A DNA stretch of 64,000 nucleotides from VAZQ01 sp963725065 (GCA_963725065.1 CAVRXD010000040.1:26901-90900); one strand, 5' to 3'. Counted from the first letter of the stretch, positions 1 through 10,317 are shown. Notes: generated from the sequence alone by a model not told the origin. A program made the numbers and translations.

Positions 1-1062
<1,062 letters not shown>

Positions 1063-1091
1063 GGTCAGCCTTGGCGGGTCATGGCCGCGCT

Positions 1092-1169
1092 CTAGTGCCC
1101 CGAACCCGAAGTTCGCGCGCAGCGCGCGGCAAGTTCAATCGCGAACTTCGGGTTCAAAAGGGGCACTAG
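1092..1169. repeat. palindromic intergenic repeat, copy A
   Basis: A long imperfect inverted repeat. The arms are CTAGTGCCCC and GGGGCACTAG outside, and GAACCCGAAGTTCGCG with CGCGAACTTCGGGTTC inside. Related copies lie at 1183-1257 and 3007-3066. It has no T-tract, so it looks more like a dispersed palindromic element than a terminator. Confidence 0.75.
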
Positions 1170-1182
1170 AACCATAGAGTTG

Positions 1183-1257
1183 CTAGTGGTCCTCAGATTC
1201 CGAAGTTCGCCTCGCACGTGCTGCGGGTGCTGGCGAACTTCGGAATCGGACCACTAG
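1183..1257. repeat. palindromic intergenic repeat, copy B
   Basis: Same architecture as the copy 14 bases to its left: outer arms CTAGTGGTCC and GGACCACTAG, inner arms ATTCCGAAGTTCGCC and GGCGAACTTCGGAAT. The core GAAGTTCGC is shared with copies A and C while the outer arms differ but stay self-complementary, which suggests selection on the fold rather than the sequence. Confidence 0.75.
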
Positions 1258-1395
1258 CAGATAGCGGCGGCAAGCTCAATTCGCACGCGCCGCCGTGTCA
1301 GGAGAGAGCAAAATTGCTGCGCAACCACGCCCTTGCTAGAGTACGAGCCCGCTTATTCGCACTCGTCTCGATCAAAACAACACACGGAGGCGACC

Positions 1396-2988
1396 ATGCT
1401 CAGGTCTTCGCTAGCCGCCGCTTTTTCCGCCGTCCTTGCGGCCGGGATCGCGCAGTCCGCCGCGGCGCAGGAGGCCGCCGAGCAACGGCTCGGTGCCGTC
1501 CATTTCGAGACCTCGTGCAACGACGCCGCGCAGCGCCGGTTCGACCGCGGCATGCGCTACCAGCACTCGTTCTGGTATCGCGCGTCGAAGGAGATTTTCG
1601 AGGACACGCTCAAGGCCGATCCCGACTGCGCCATCGCCTACTGGGGCATCGCAACGAGCCTGCTGCTCAATCCGTTCGGCGTCCCGCCCGCCGCCAATCT
1701 GGCGGAAGGGCTCGCGGCCATTCAAAAGGCCAAGGCGATCGGGGCGAAGACCCCGCGTGAAAACGAGTTCATCGGCGCACTTGGCGCGTTCTATGCCGAT
1801 TACGACAAGCTCGACCACCGCACCCGGGTGCAGGCCTATCTCAAGGCGATGGAGGCGGTGGCGCAACGCTATCCGCAGGACGACGAGGCGCAAATCTATT
1901 ATGCCCTTGCGCTCGACGTCGCGGCTTCGCCCGCCGACAAGACCTACGCCAATCAGCTCAAGGCGGCCGCGATCCTGGAAGGCATCTTCAAGCGCCAGCC
2001 GCAACATCCCGGCGTCGCGCACTATCTCATTCACTCCTACGACTACCCGCCCATCGCCGACAAAGGCCTCGACGCCGCCACGCGCTATTCCAAGATCGCG
2101 CCGACGGCGCCGCACGCGCAGCACATGCCGTCCCACATCTTCACCCGCGTCGGCTACTGGAAGGAATCGATCGCCGCTAACTCAGCTTCGGTGCGCGCGG
2201 CCAAGGCCGACAAGGAGTACGGCGACCAGCTCCACGGCCAGGACTACATGGTCTACGCCTATCTGCAGCTCGCGCAGGACAAGAACGCGCGCGCCGTGAT
2301 CGACGAGATGGCAGCGGGAACGGCAGTCAATCCCGACCTTCCGGGCGCGAGCTTCGCGCTTGCGGCGTCGCCCGCGCGCTATGCGATGGAGCGGGGGGAT
2401 TGGAGCGGCGCCGCCGCGCTCGAGGTCAGGCCCAGCAAGTTCCTGCATGTCATGGCGATCACCCATTTCGCCCGCGCGGTGGGCGCGGCCCGCTCGGGCA
2501 AGCCCGACGCGGCCAAGGCCGACATCGCCAAGCTGGCGGAGTTGCGCGACAAGCTGCGCGAGGCCAAGGACGCCTATTGGGCCGAGCAGGTCGATATCCA
2601 GTGGCAGACCGCGAATGCGTGGCTCCTTTACGCACAGGGCAAATACGACGAGGCGCTCGCCGCCATGGCCGCTGCCGCGGCCGCCGAGGACAAGACCGAG
2701 AAATCACCGGTGACGCCCGGGCCGATCGTGCCGGCGCGCGAGCTCTATGGTGCGATGCTGCTCGAGCGCGGGAAAGCCAAGGACGCGCTCGCCGCCTTCG
2801 AGGCGACGCTCAAGAAGGAGCCGCACCGGCTCGGCGCCACGCTCGGCGCCGCGAAGGCGGCGGAGCAGGCCGGCGACGCCGGCTTGGCGCGGCAATACTA
2901 TGCCGCCGCCGTCGCGCTCGGCGAGGCCGCCGATCCGGTCCGTCCCGAGATCACCGCGGCGCGCGCCTTCGTGACGAAGGTGAATTGA
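1396..2988 (+). CDS. exported tetratricopeptide-repeat protein
   Basis: 530 residues. The N-terminus MLRSSLAAAFSAVLAAGIAQ followed by SAAAQ is a standard Sec signal peptide, so the protein is exported. The rest is helical with repeated TPR-like pairs (for example around YQHSFWYRASKEIFEDTLKA and ARELYGAMLLERGKAKDALA). The segment HMPSHIFTRVGYW is typical of a large family of uncharacterised bacterial TPR proteins. I chose the ATG at 1396 because an ACGGAGG ribosome site precedes it and the signal peptide starts there; an in-frame ATG at 1333 has neither. No catalytic domain is visible; a scaffolding or binding role in the periplasm is inference. Confidence 0.85.
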   Translation: MLRSSLAAAFSAVLAAGIAQSAAAQEAAEQRLGAVHFETSCNDAAQRRFDRGMRYQHSFWYRASKEIFEDTLKADPDCAIAYWGIATSLLLNPFGVPPAANLAEGLAAIQKAKAIGAKTPRENEFIGALGAFYADYDKLDHRTRVQAYLKAMEAVAQRYPQDDEAQIYYALALDVAASPADKTYANQLKAAAILEGIFKRQPQHPGVAHYLIHSYDYPPIADKGLDAATRYSKIAPTAPHAQHMPSHIFTRVGYWKESIAANSASVRAAKADKEYGDQLHGQDYMVYAYLQLAQDKNARAVIDEMAAGTAVNPDLPGASFALAASPARYAMERGDWSGAAALEVRPSKFLHVMAITHFARAVGAARSGKPDAAKADIAKLAELRDKLREAKDAYWAEQVDIQWQTANAWLLYAQGKYDEALAAMAAAAAAEDKTEKSPVTPGPIVPARELYGAMLLERGKAKDALAAFEATLKKEPHRLGATLGAAKAAEQAGDAGLARQYYAAAVALGEAADPVRPEITAARAFVTKVN

Positions 2989-3006
2989 GGGGTCTCATGT
3001 CCTATG

Positions 3007-3066
3007 CCCGAAGTTCGCGCACATCGCGCGGCCGGCTCGATCGCGGACTTCGGGTTCAAAGGGGCA
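3007..3066. repeat. palindromic intergenic repeat, copy C
   Basis: A diverged third copy of the element at 1092-1169: CCCGAAGTTCGCGC at the left, GATCGCGGACTTCGGGTTC then AAAGGGGCA at the right. It lies just after the TPR gene and has lost the outer CTAG ends. Confidence 0.65.
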
Positions 3067-3141
3067 ATCTGCGCTGCCTGCGACACGACGAGCTGAGCAT
3101 GGAAGCGAAGTGAGCGGACAGAGCGGGAAGATTGAGGTGAC

Positions 3142-3723
3142 ATGGGCAGTGGATCAAGACCCGGACGACTCACGGCATTATCGATTGCGATGGTCGGGAC
3201 TCTTTCGCTGGTGTGCGAGAGCTTCTCGGCGCCCGCCACGTCTAGCGGTACACTGCCTCGCAATGTCATCGTGCCGCTCAGCGAGGTCACCCGGCTCTTC
3301 CCCGATATCACCCGGGAAACCAGCACGGGTGGAAACTCGACGGCTACCGGCAACCCCAAAGCCACGAGGTTGGTGATTTACGAGAGCGGCGACGGTTCCA
3401 AGAAAGTAACGATCACGGTCGACCAGTACGGGAGTTCAAGGGACGCGTCATCGGCGTACAAGCAGGCTGTTCAGAAGAGTCAGTCGGTTCCCGGATTCAA
3501 GCCAGTCCGGGTACCTCGTTTAGGCCAACAGGCTTTCGCCGGGACGACGACCATGGACGCGGAGACGCACATCGGCCTTGGCACGCTGGACCACAAGCTG
3601 ATCGTGGGAGCGACGCTGGCAGGCTACGATGCCACACCTGATAATGCGACCAAGCTGGTTGCCGTGGCACGCATGCAAGGCGCCGCCGCTAAGAGGACCG
3701 CGGGTCTTGGTGGTAGTCGTTAG
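3142..3723 (+). CDS. exported protein of unknown function
   Basis: 193 residues with an N-terminal hydrophobic stretch (ALSIAMVGTLSLV, roughly residues 12-24) consistent with a signal sequence. A GAGGTGAC ribosome site lies immediately before the ATG. The mature part contains RLVIYESGDGSKKVTITVDQ and several short beta-strand-like stretches with a conserved-looking VPRLGQQAF turn, similar in layout to small periplasmic proteins that are not assigned. I do not recognise a named family. It is flanked by palindromic repeats, stands alone and has no operon partner. Confidence 0.6.
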   Translation: MGSGSRPGRLTALSIAMVGTLSLVCESFSAPATSSGTLPRNVIVPLSEVTRLFPDITRETSTGGNSTATGNPKATRLVIYESGDGSKKVTITVDQYGSSRDASSAYKQAVQKSQSVPGFKPVRVPRLGQQAFAGTTTMDAETHIGLGTLDHKLIVGATLAGYDATPDNATKLVAVARMQGAAAKRTAGLGGSR

Positions 3724-4131
3724 GAGTGATGCGCGATTCGTAACGGGCATCCGTTTGCGCCGGCAGGGTTCGACACGACATGAGTTCGGTATTGACTACG
3801 TAACGAATTTATAGTATACGGATTCGCAACCTCGCTCATGGAGGTGCGTCTCCGAAAACGGTCCTGAAGCCGGAGCGGGGAGTGGCGTCCTGCGGCCGCG
3901 GCGCGAACCGCCGCCGCGGGAGCCGGAAGCGAAGGCAAATGTGACGAAGGCGGACAAACCCGAGCGCCAAAACGCGCCGCGGGAACGAAGAACACTGCGC
4001 TGTTTGACATCGTGAAACCAATACGGACAACGGCTCACGCGCGAGCCGCCGATCTCTCGTGTCCCGGGCGAGCGCAGCGAGACCCGGGACCTAGGGCGAC
4101 ACGAGTGGATCGCGCTTCGCGATGCTCCAGT
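3724..4131. other. non-coding stretch between convergent genes
   Basis: No reading frame here is convincing. The stretch holds an AT-rich patch around 3795-3825 and the palindromic repeat at 4056-4105. I see no terminator with a clear T-tract for either flanking gene. Confidence 0.6.
4056..4105. repeat. palindromic repeat with CCCGGG arms
   Basis: CTCGTGTCCCGGG on the left pairs with CCCGGGA and GACACGAG on the right, around the centre GCGAGCGCAGCGAG. Elements of this kind are, as far as I recall, common between genes in Bradyrhizobium-like genomes. Confidence 0.65.
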
Positions 4132-5106
4132 CTAGTTCGCGAGACGGGCGCGATCGTGCGGCTGCGTGTAATCGACCGGTGTTCCCTTCGGGATGATGCC
4201 GAGCGGATTGAGCCGCGCGATCGACCAGTAATTGATGACGTAGTAGCGCGCCTTCACCGTCTCGGCGATGCCGGGCAGCTGATAGAGGTCGCGCATGTAG
4301 CCGGACAGGTTGGGGTAGTCGGCGATGCGTTTCTTGTTGCATCGGAACAGCGAGAAGTAGGCGACATCGAAGCGGACCAAGGTGGGAAACAGCCGCCAGT
4401 CCGCCTCGGTGATCTGGTGACCGAGCAGGTAGCGCTGCCGTGACAGCCGGGCCTCGAGCTCGTCGAGGGTCGCGAACAGCGCGTCATAGGCCTCTTCGTA
4501 GGCGGCCTGCGACTTGGCGAAGCCGCAGCGGTAGACGCCGTTGTTGACGTTCGCATAGATGAGGTCGTTGAGGCGATCGATGTCGGCGCGCATCGGCTTG
4601 GGGTAGAAATCGGTGTCGTCACCCGCGATGGCGTCGAATTCGCTGTTGAGCATGCGGATGATGTCGGGGAATTCGTTGTTGACGATCCGCCGGGTCTTCT
4701 TGTCCCACAGCGTCGGGACGGTGACCTTGCCGGTATAGTTCGGATCCGTGGCGGTGTAGGCCTGGTGCAGGTAGCGGAAGCCGTTCACGCTGTCGGGCGT
4801 GCAATCCGGGAACAGGGGATCGTCGTCGAAGGTCCACCCTTGCTGCCGAAGGCCCGGAACCGAATAGGCGACCGTGATCGCGCCTTGGAGCTTCTTGACG
4901 GACCGATAGATCAAGGTGCGGTGCGCCCACGGACAGCCGTGCGCGACGTAAAGGTGATAGCGGCCTGCTTCGGCCTGGAATCCCGAGGAACCGTCGGCCG
5001 TGATCCGCTCGCGAAAGCGGCTGTCGGCGCGGCGAAACTCACCGCTGGTGCCGGTTTCCTGCGGAAGCTCGCCGTCGCGCCACGCGCCGTCGATCAGGAC
5101 GCCCAT
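4132..5106 (-). CDS. glutathione S-transferase family, glutathionyl-hydroquinone reductase type
   Basis: 324 residues. The N-terminal thioredoxin-like domain carries HGCPWAHRTLI; the Cys of the CPWA motif is the catalytic residue of the YqjG/ECM4 class, which reduces glutathionyl-hydroquinones with glutathione. The all-helical C-terminal half includes NNGVYRCGFAKSQAAYEEA and HQITEADWRLFPTLVRFD, both typical of the class. Length matches the family (about 320). The start ATG at 5106 overlaps the rpe stop by one base (TAATG), so the two genes are translationally coupled. A detoxification role for quinones from aromatic degradation is plausible but inferred. Confidence 0.88.
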   Translation of the reverse strand: MGVLIDGAWRDGELPQETGTSGEFRRADSRFRERITADGSSGFQAEAGRYHLYVAHGCPWAHRTLIYRSVKKLQGAITVAYSVPGLRQQGWTFDDDPLFPDCTPDSVNGFRYLHQAYTATDPNYTGKVTVPTLWDKKTRRIVNNEFPDIIRMLNSEFDAIAGDDTDFYPKPMRADIDRLNDLIYANVNNGVYRCGFAKSQAAYEEAYDALFATLDELEARLSRQRYLLGHQITEADWRLFPTLVRFDVAYFSLFRCNKKRIADYPNLSGYMRDLYQLPGIAETVKARYYVINYWSIARLNPLGIIPKGTPVDYTQPHDRARLAN

Positions 5107-5793
5107 TACGCCGCTTCTCCGCGCGCGAGCGCCGCCGCGTTGCGGATGGCGGCGATGTTGGCGCGATAGATGTCGGGCTTGCCGCCCTTGAACACGGCCG
5201 AGCCCGCGACCAGCACATTGGCGCCCGCCCGCGCAACGATCGGGGCGGTCTCCGCGGTGATGCCGCCATCGACCTCGACGTCGATGGGCCGCGCTCCCGC
5301 GAGCGCGCGCAAGCGCGCAGATCTTTTCGGCGGCGAATGGAATGAAGCTCTGGCCGCCGAAACCTGGATTTACCGACATCACCAGGATGAGATCGACGAG
5401 ATCGATGACCGGCTCGATCGTGCTCTCCGGGGTGCCGGGGTTGAGCGTCACGCCGGCCTTCTTGCCGAGCGCGCGGATCGTCTGCAGCGAACGGTGCACG
5501 TGCGGTCCCGCTTCCACGTGAACCGTGATGATGTCGGCGCCGGCCTTGGCGAAGGCTTCAAGATATGGATCGCAGGGCGCGATCATCAGATGCACGTCGA
5601 GCACCTTCCGGGTGTGCGGGCGCAGCGCCTTCACCACGTCGGGACCGATCGAGATGTTGGGCACGAAGTGCCCGTCCATGACGTCGACATGGATCCAGTC
5701 CGCACCCGCCGCATCGACGGCGCGCACCTCCTCGCCGAGCTTGGCGAAGTCTGCGGCCAAGATCGACGGAGCCACGATAAGTGGATGCCGCAT
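5106..5793 (-). CDS. rpe: ribulose-phosphate 3-epimerase, broken by one extra base
   Basis: Ribulose-5-phosphate 3-epimerase interconverts ribulose-5-P and xylulose-5-P in the pentose-phosphate and Calvin pathways. The first part (APSILAADF, DVMDGHFVPN, HLMI, SVNPGFGGQSFIP) and the last part (IDVEVDGGI, NVLVAGSAVF) are both excellent Rpe sequence with all metal-binding positions, but they lie in different frames. The switch is near 5313, in the stretch coding AEKICALR. The span is 688 bases, one more than a multiple of three, so removal of a single base restores a 228-residue protein of normal length. A GGAGGA site precedes the ATG at 5793. It is either a sequencing insertion or a fresh mutation. 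Confidence 0.88.
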
Positions 5794-5957
5794 CAGGTCC
5801 TCCGAAACGCGTCGTTCGCCTAACACGGGCGGCGGGAAGGGGCAACGCGCCCCCAGACCGGTCAAGCAGGGCTAAATCGCATGGAGCATCCTGCCACGCG
5901 CGAAATCTCTCCCATATATACGGCGCTACGCCACGTTGAGATCCGGAAGGGAATTCC

Positions 5958-7205
5958 ATGGCACGCGTTGATGCTCTCGTGCTCGGCGCCGGCATTGTCG
6001 GCACCTCGGTTGGCCTGCACTTGGCGAAGCGGGGCTTGGCCGTTGCGCTGCTCGATCGGCGCGCGCCTGGCGAGGAGACCTCCTACGGCAACGCCGGTGC
6101 GATCGAGGGCAATACGATCTTTCCACCTGCCTTTCCGTCGGATCCTTTGGCCTTGCTGCGGGTCGCGCTCAAATGCTCGCCGGAGGCCAATTATCACCTG
6201 ACCTTCCTGCCGTACGTGGCCCCGTGGCTGCTCAAGTTTCGTGCCGCATCGTCCCCCGCGCGGCTGATGGAAACCGCGCGCCTGATTCGTCCGTTGTTCG
6301 CGCGCGCGGTGGCGGAGCATGAAGCGCTGCTCGCGGAAGCGGGCGCGCTCCGTTATCTCCGCAAGGAGGGCTGGCTCAAGCTCTACCGCGGCGACCGCAG
6401 TTTTGGCGCGCTCAAGGGCGAACTGGCGCTGGCTCAGGAGTTCGGCATTTCCTACCGCGCGCTCGACACCGAGGCGGCGCGCGCGCTCGAGCCGAGCCTC
6501 GCGCCGGTCTTCCGGCACGCGGTTCATTGGCAGGGTGTCGCCAGCGTTACCAACCCGCTCGCGGTCACCCAGGCCTATGCGGCGCGCTTTGCCGCGCTTG
6601 GCGGCGTGGGCGTGCGCGGCGATGCGCGCTCGCTGCATCGCGCCGACGGGCGCTGGCGGGTGGAGACCACCGAGGGGCCCCTCGATGCCGCGCAGGCGGT
6701 GGTGGCGTTAGGACCATTTGCTCCCGACCTGCTGGCGCCGCTCGGCATCAAGCTGCCGCTCGGCCTCAAGCGCGGCTACCACCGGCACTATCGGACGACC
6801 GGCAACGCCGCGCTCGCGCGGCCGGTGGTCGATACCGACATCGGCTACTGCCTTGCGCCGATGGAGCAGGGCATCCGGCTCACGACCGGGGTGGAATTCG
6901 CCCCCCGCGACGCCCCGCCGACGCCGGTGCAGTTCGACCGGCTGCTTCCGTCCGCCAGGCAGCTTTTCCCGCTGGGGGAGCAGGCCGAGACGACGACGTG
7001 GATGGGCAGCCGGCCCTGCTTTCCGGACTCGCGGCCGGTGATCGGCCGCGCACCGGGCCACGCTGGCCTGTGGCTCGCCTACGGGCATGCCCATTGGGGG
7101 TTGACGCTCGGGCCCGCCACCGGACGGCTCCTGGCCGAGATGATGACGGGCGCGACGCCGTTCTGTGACCCCGCGCCGTACCGGGCGGAGCGATTCGGGA
7201 GTTGA
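5958..7205 (+). CDS. FAD-dependent oxidoreductase, D-amino-acid dehydrogenase (DadA) type
   Basis: 415 residues of the DAO/DadA superfamily. The dinucleotide-binding motif VLGAGIVGTSVGLHLAKRG lies at residues 8-26 and is followed by an acidic end of beta-2 (LLDRRAPGEETSYGNAGAI). The C-terminus has WMGSRPCFPDSRPVIGRA and YGHAHWGLTLGPATG, the FAD-contacting end of the fold. These enzymes oxidise D-amino acids or related amines to keto acids, passing electrons to quinone. The exact substrate cannot be read from the sequence. It is transcribed alone, divergent from rpe; the ATG at 5958 has a weak GGAAGGG site. Confidence 0.85.
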   Translation: MARVDALVLGAGIVGTSVGLHLAKRGLAVALLDRRAPGEETSYGNAGAIEGNTIFPPAFPSDPLALLRVALKCSPEANYHLTFLPYVAPWLLKFRAASSPARLMETARLIRPLFARAVAEHEALLAEAGALRYLRKEGWLKLYRGDRSFGALKGELALAQEFGISYRALDTEAARALEPSLAPVFRHAVHWQGVASVTNPLAVTQAYAARFAALGGVGVRGDARSLHRADGRWRVETTEGPLDAAQAVVALGPFAPDLLAPLGIKLPLGLKRGYHRHYRTTGNAALARPVVDTDIGYCLAPMEQGIRLTTGVEFAPRDAPPTPVQFDRLLPSARQLFPLGEQAETTTWMGSRPCFPDSRPVIGRAPGHAGLWLAYGHAHWGLTLGPATGRLLAEMMTGATPFCDPAPYRAERFGS

Positions 7206-7214
7206 GCGCGCGAG

Positions 7215-8273
7215 CTATTCGCTGATGGTCTTCACGACGCTCGACGTCGGGCGGCCATCGCTCACGGGGCCCTTCACCTGCTTCAGGATCGCCTCGTCGT
7301 AGGAGGCGATCGTGGTCACCGGGAACTTGGGCTTCATGAACACGACCTTGTAGCCGCCGGCCTTGAGATCGTTCAGCAGCTCCATCGCGCCATCACCGGT
7401 GGCGTGCTGGAAATCGTGAAGCAGAACAATGCCTTTGCCGTGCTTCTTCAACTTGGCCATGACCGACTGCCGGACCTGCTCGGGCTTGCGCATCTTGAAG
7501 TCGAAGGAGTCGAGGTCGGTCGAGAAGATGGCGATGTTGCGCTTGCCGAGGTAGTCGATGAGTTCCTGCGGCTGCCGCAGCGCCGGGAAGCGGAAGAACG
7601 GCGCGGTCGGACCGCCGACGGCCCAACGCACGGCGCTGATGCCCTTCTCGATCTCGTCCTTGGGATCGTATTCGTAGGCCTGGGTCTTGCCGCCGATCAG
7701 GCACTTGCCCTTGGTCTTCGACAAATCCTGGTGACACCACGTGTGCGAACCGACGGCGTGGCCGCCGGCGGCAACCTGCTTGAGGATGCCGGGCTCGTAG
7801 GTGGCATGCAGGCCGATCGGGAAGAAGATCGCCTTGGTGCAGTGCGCGGACAGCGCGGCGAGCACGTTCGGCGTGTTCTTCGGCCAGGGGCCGTCGTCGA
7901 AGGTCAGGACGATCTCGCCTTCGCGCAGAAAATCATGGCTCTTGAAGTGCTCGAAGCCGAAGCCGGGCCCGCCGGTGGTGTCGATCTCGACCGTGCGGGC
8001 GACGCCCAGGCCGTTGGGATTGCTGCAGGTGCTTGGGGCCGCTGCGGGCGCGGCCTGCGCGACCACGATCGGCTGCTCGGTCGTACCGGGAGCCGTCCTT
8101 GCGGCATCAACGCGCGCGCTCGCCCCGATCGCTGAAGCTGGTTCTTCCCCAGGCGCTGCCAGGGCCGGCGAGGGCGCCGGGCCGGACACGGAGGTTCTCT
8201 GCAAGAAAATCGCGCCAAACACAGCTGCGCATAAGAGAATGGCAAGCGCAGACGCTATTGCTGCCAGACGCAT
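7215..8273 (-). CDS. membrane-anchored or exported polysaccharide deacetylase
   Basis: 352 residues. Residues 1-24 (MRLAAIASALAILLCAAVFG) form a signal anchor; a low-complexity Ala/Pro linker follows to about residue 85. The NodB homology domain then shows motif 1 TFDDGPW (catalytic and metal Asp) and motif 2 SHTWCHQ (HxxxH metal ligands), with later motifs RFPAL and DLDSFDF. Such enzymes remove N- or O-acetyl groups from chitin-like, peptidoglycan or exopolysaccharide chains outside the cytoplasm. It converges on the DadA-like gene, nine bases away. The substrate is unknown. Confidence 0.88.
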   Translation of the reverse strand: MRLAAIASALAILLCAAVFGAIFLQRTSVSGPAPSPALAAPGEEPASAIGASARVDAARTAPGTTEQPIVVAQAAPAAAPSTCSNPNGLGVARTVEIDTTGGPGFGFEHFKSHDFLREGEIVLTFDDGPWPKNTPNVLAALSAHCTKAIFFPIGLHATYEPGILKQVAAGGHAVGSHTWCHQDLSKTKGKCLIGGKTQAYEYDPKDEIEKGISAVRWAVGGPTAPFFRFPALRQPQELIDYLGKRNIAIFSTDLDSFDFKMRKPEQVRQSVMAKLKKHGKGIVLLHDFQHATGDGAMELLNDLKAGGYKVVFMKPKFPVTTIASYDEAILKQVKGPVSDGRPTSSVVKTISE

Positions 8274-8405
8274 GTCCGACCTCCGACCGTGGGATGCGGC
8301 AAGCCCTTGGGCACCAAGAGCCTGACTTTCCGCCTATATCCTTAATCCCACCTTAAGTGGCCAATTCGAGGCGGAGTCAACGAAACCGCCGATAATTCGC
8401 AAAAG

Positions 8406-9473
8406 TTACTTGCCGTGGCGATCCTTCCAGCTGGGTGGGCCGCTGGGGAGGGCCCTCGCCTCGAATACCCCCCGGGCGACGGCGCGCGCCAGTGTGTTGG
8501 CGGCCACGGCGCCGAGTTCGGTGAGTTCGTTGACGGCGTCGGCCAGCGGCCGCCGCCCGGTCGCGACGGCGAACACGGTGTCGCCATCAAGGGTGGTGTG
8601 CGCCGGGTAGAGCGCGCGGGCGAGCCCGTCCTGCGCCATGACCGCCAGTTCCTTGGTTTGCGCCTTGGTCAGCGCCGCATCGGTGGCGACGATGGCGATG
8701 GTCGTGTTCTCGCCCGGGCGTCCCTTCGAGGTCGGGACCAGCGCCGCAGGTGGCAGGGTGGCCGGAAACCCCAACCCGCCGAACTCGCGGTCGATCTCGA
8801 ACGGAGCCGCCCAGAAATGCGGCCCGTGGCCGACATTGGCGCTGCCACACGCGTTCACCGCGGCGAGGGCCCCGACCGTATGGCCGTCGCGCGTCACTGC
8901 GGAGGCCGAGCCCAGCCCGCCCTTGAGATTGACGGTGGTGGCGCCAAAGCCGGCACCCGCGGTCCCCAGTGCAAACGTCTCGCCGGCCTCGGAGGCCGCG
9001 GCATAGCCGAGATCCCGATAAGGCGCGAAGCGGCCCCAGTTCTTGTCGCCGCCATTGAGCAGGTCGAACAGCGCGGCCCCGCAAACCAGAGGCACCCGGA
9101 CGTCTCCGATTGCAAAGCCGCGGCCGCGTTCGCGCAGGAGGGCTTGGACGCCCGCTCCGGCGTCCAGACCGAAGGCCGAGCCGCCGGACAGCACCACGGC
9201 GTCGATGCGCTCGACGGTGCGATGCGGCTCGAGCAGGTCGGTCTCGCGCGTGGCCGGCGCGCCGCCGCGGACGTCGACAGCCGTCACGGCAGGCTCCACA
9301 AACACGACGGCGGTGACGCCGGACGCGAGACGGGCATCGTCGGCCTGCCCGACGAGAACGCCGGCAACGTCGGTGATCAGATTTCGTTGCGGCAAAGATC
9401 GCCTCTTCGGGATTGCACGTTGCCTCGCCTCCGGCCCGAGCAGTGCGCCGACTGCGCAGTTCGCGATCGGCAT
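8406..9473 (-). CDS. P1-family (S58) peptidase / DmpA-like aminopeptidase
   Basis: 355 residues matching the L-aminopeptidase/D-esterase family, whose precursor cuts itself into two chains. Recognisable blocks are NLITDVAGVLVGQ near the N-terminus, VVLSGGSAFGLDAGAGV, GAGFGATTVNLKGGLGSAS, and the autoprocessing region GENTTIAIVATDA where the nucleophile Ser/Thr sits. The family usually begins close to NLITDVAGV, so the first 30 residues may be over-called; an in-frame TTG about 27 codons in is a possible true start. Role: cleavage of N-terminal residues from peptides or amides; the substrate is unknown. Confidence 0.85.
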   Translation of the reverse strand: MPIANCAVGALLGPEARQRAIPKRRSLPQRNLITDVAGVLVGQADDARLASGVTAVVFVEPAVTAVDVRGGAPATRETDLLEPHRTVERIDAVVLSGGSAFGLDAGAGVQALLRERGRGFAIGDVRVPLVCGAALFDLLNGGDKNWGRFAPYRDLGYAAASEAGETFALGTAGAGFGATTVNLKGGLGSASAVTRDGHTVGALAAVNACGSANVGHGPHFWAAPFEIDREFGGLGFPATLPPAALVPTSKGRPGENTTIAIVATDAALTKAQTKELAVMAQDGLARALYPAHTTLDGDTVFAVATGRRPLADAVNELTELGAVAANTLARAVARGVFEARALPSGPPSWKDRHGK

Positions 9474-9582
9474 GTTTTCCGGGATGAAGCTGACGACGGC
9501 AAGCGTAGCAGCAACTTCACATCATAGGGAGTGACGCAATGGCGGCTTGCGTCGGGATGCCGATGCATCGCATCTAGCCGGC

Positions 9583-10317
9583 ATGGCTGCCGACGTCACG
9601 ATCTTCGCCGCGCTCTTTGCCGGCCTGGTGAGCTTCCTGTCGCCCTGCGTCCTGCCGCTGGTGCCACCCTATCTCGTCTATCTGGCCGGCACCTCGCTCG
9701 AGCGCCTCGCGGAGAAGGAGGCGCCGCCGCGGGTGCGCCGCGACACGGTCCTCGCCGCCGCTTTGTTCGTGGCGGGGTTTTCGACCATCTTTGTCGCGCT
9801 CGGCGCAAGCGCAAGCATGATCGGTTCATTGCTGCGCTTCTACTCGAACGAACTCGCGATCGTCGCCGGCATTGCCATCATTGTCATGGGCCTGCATTTC
9901 CTCGGGCTCACCCCCATCGGGTTTCTCTACCGGCAGGCGCGGATGGAGATGCAAAAGCCGGTCGGACTATGGGGCGCCTACGTGATGGGGTTGGCCTTCG
10001 CGATCGGCTGGACACCGTGCATCGGGCCCATTCTCGCTGCGATCCTGGCGGTGGCGGCGTCCAAGGCGACGGTCGCCAAGGGGGCGGGTCTGCTCGCAGT
10101 CTATTCCTTCGGGCTCGGTGTGCCGTTCCTGGTAGCGGCGTTCGCGGTTGGACCGTTTACGGCCTTCCTCGCGCGCTTTCGCGCCCATCTCGTCCATGTC
10201 GAGCGGATCATGGGCGGCCTGCTCGTGCTGACCGGCATCGGGTTTCTGGCCGGCTTCTTCACGCAATTGAACAGCTGGCTGATCGAGACCTTCCCGGTCC
10301 TGCAGAGCATCGGCTAA
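9583..10317 (+). CDS. ccdA: cytochrome c biogenesis protein CcdA
   Basis: 244 residues, six predicted membrane helices. It carries the two redox cysteines expected of CcdA/DsbD-beta: FLSPCVLPLVPPYL in the first helix and IGWTPCIGPILAA in the fourth. CcdA moves reducing equivalents from cytoplasmic thioredoxin to periplasmic thioredoxin-like proteins used in haem attachment to cytochrome c. I chose the ATG at 9583 (MAADVTIFAALFAG) over one at 9547 because the first helix starts directly after it. It stands alone between convergent and divergent neighbours. Confidence 0.93.
   Translation: MAADVTIFAALFAGLVSFLSPCVLPLVPPYLVYLAGTSLERLAEKEAPPRVRRDTVLAAALFVAGFSTIFVALGASASMIGSLLRFYSNELAIVAGIAIIVMGLHFLGLTPIGFLYRQARMEMQKPVGLWGAYVMGLAFAIGWTPCIGPILAAILAVAASKATVAKGAGLLAVYSFGLGVPFLVAAFAVGPFTAFLARFRAHLVHVERIMGGLLVLTGIGFLAGFFTQLNSWLIETFPVLQSIG

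Noticed and set aside
4132..5865. A single 577-residue epimerase-GST fusion protein
   Set aside because: The middle of this frame is a frameshifted, Arg-rich stretch; the true rpe C-terminus is in the next frame and the GST gene has its own start, so it is two genes with a one-base defect.
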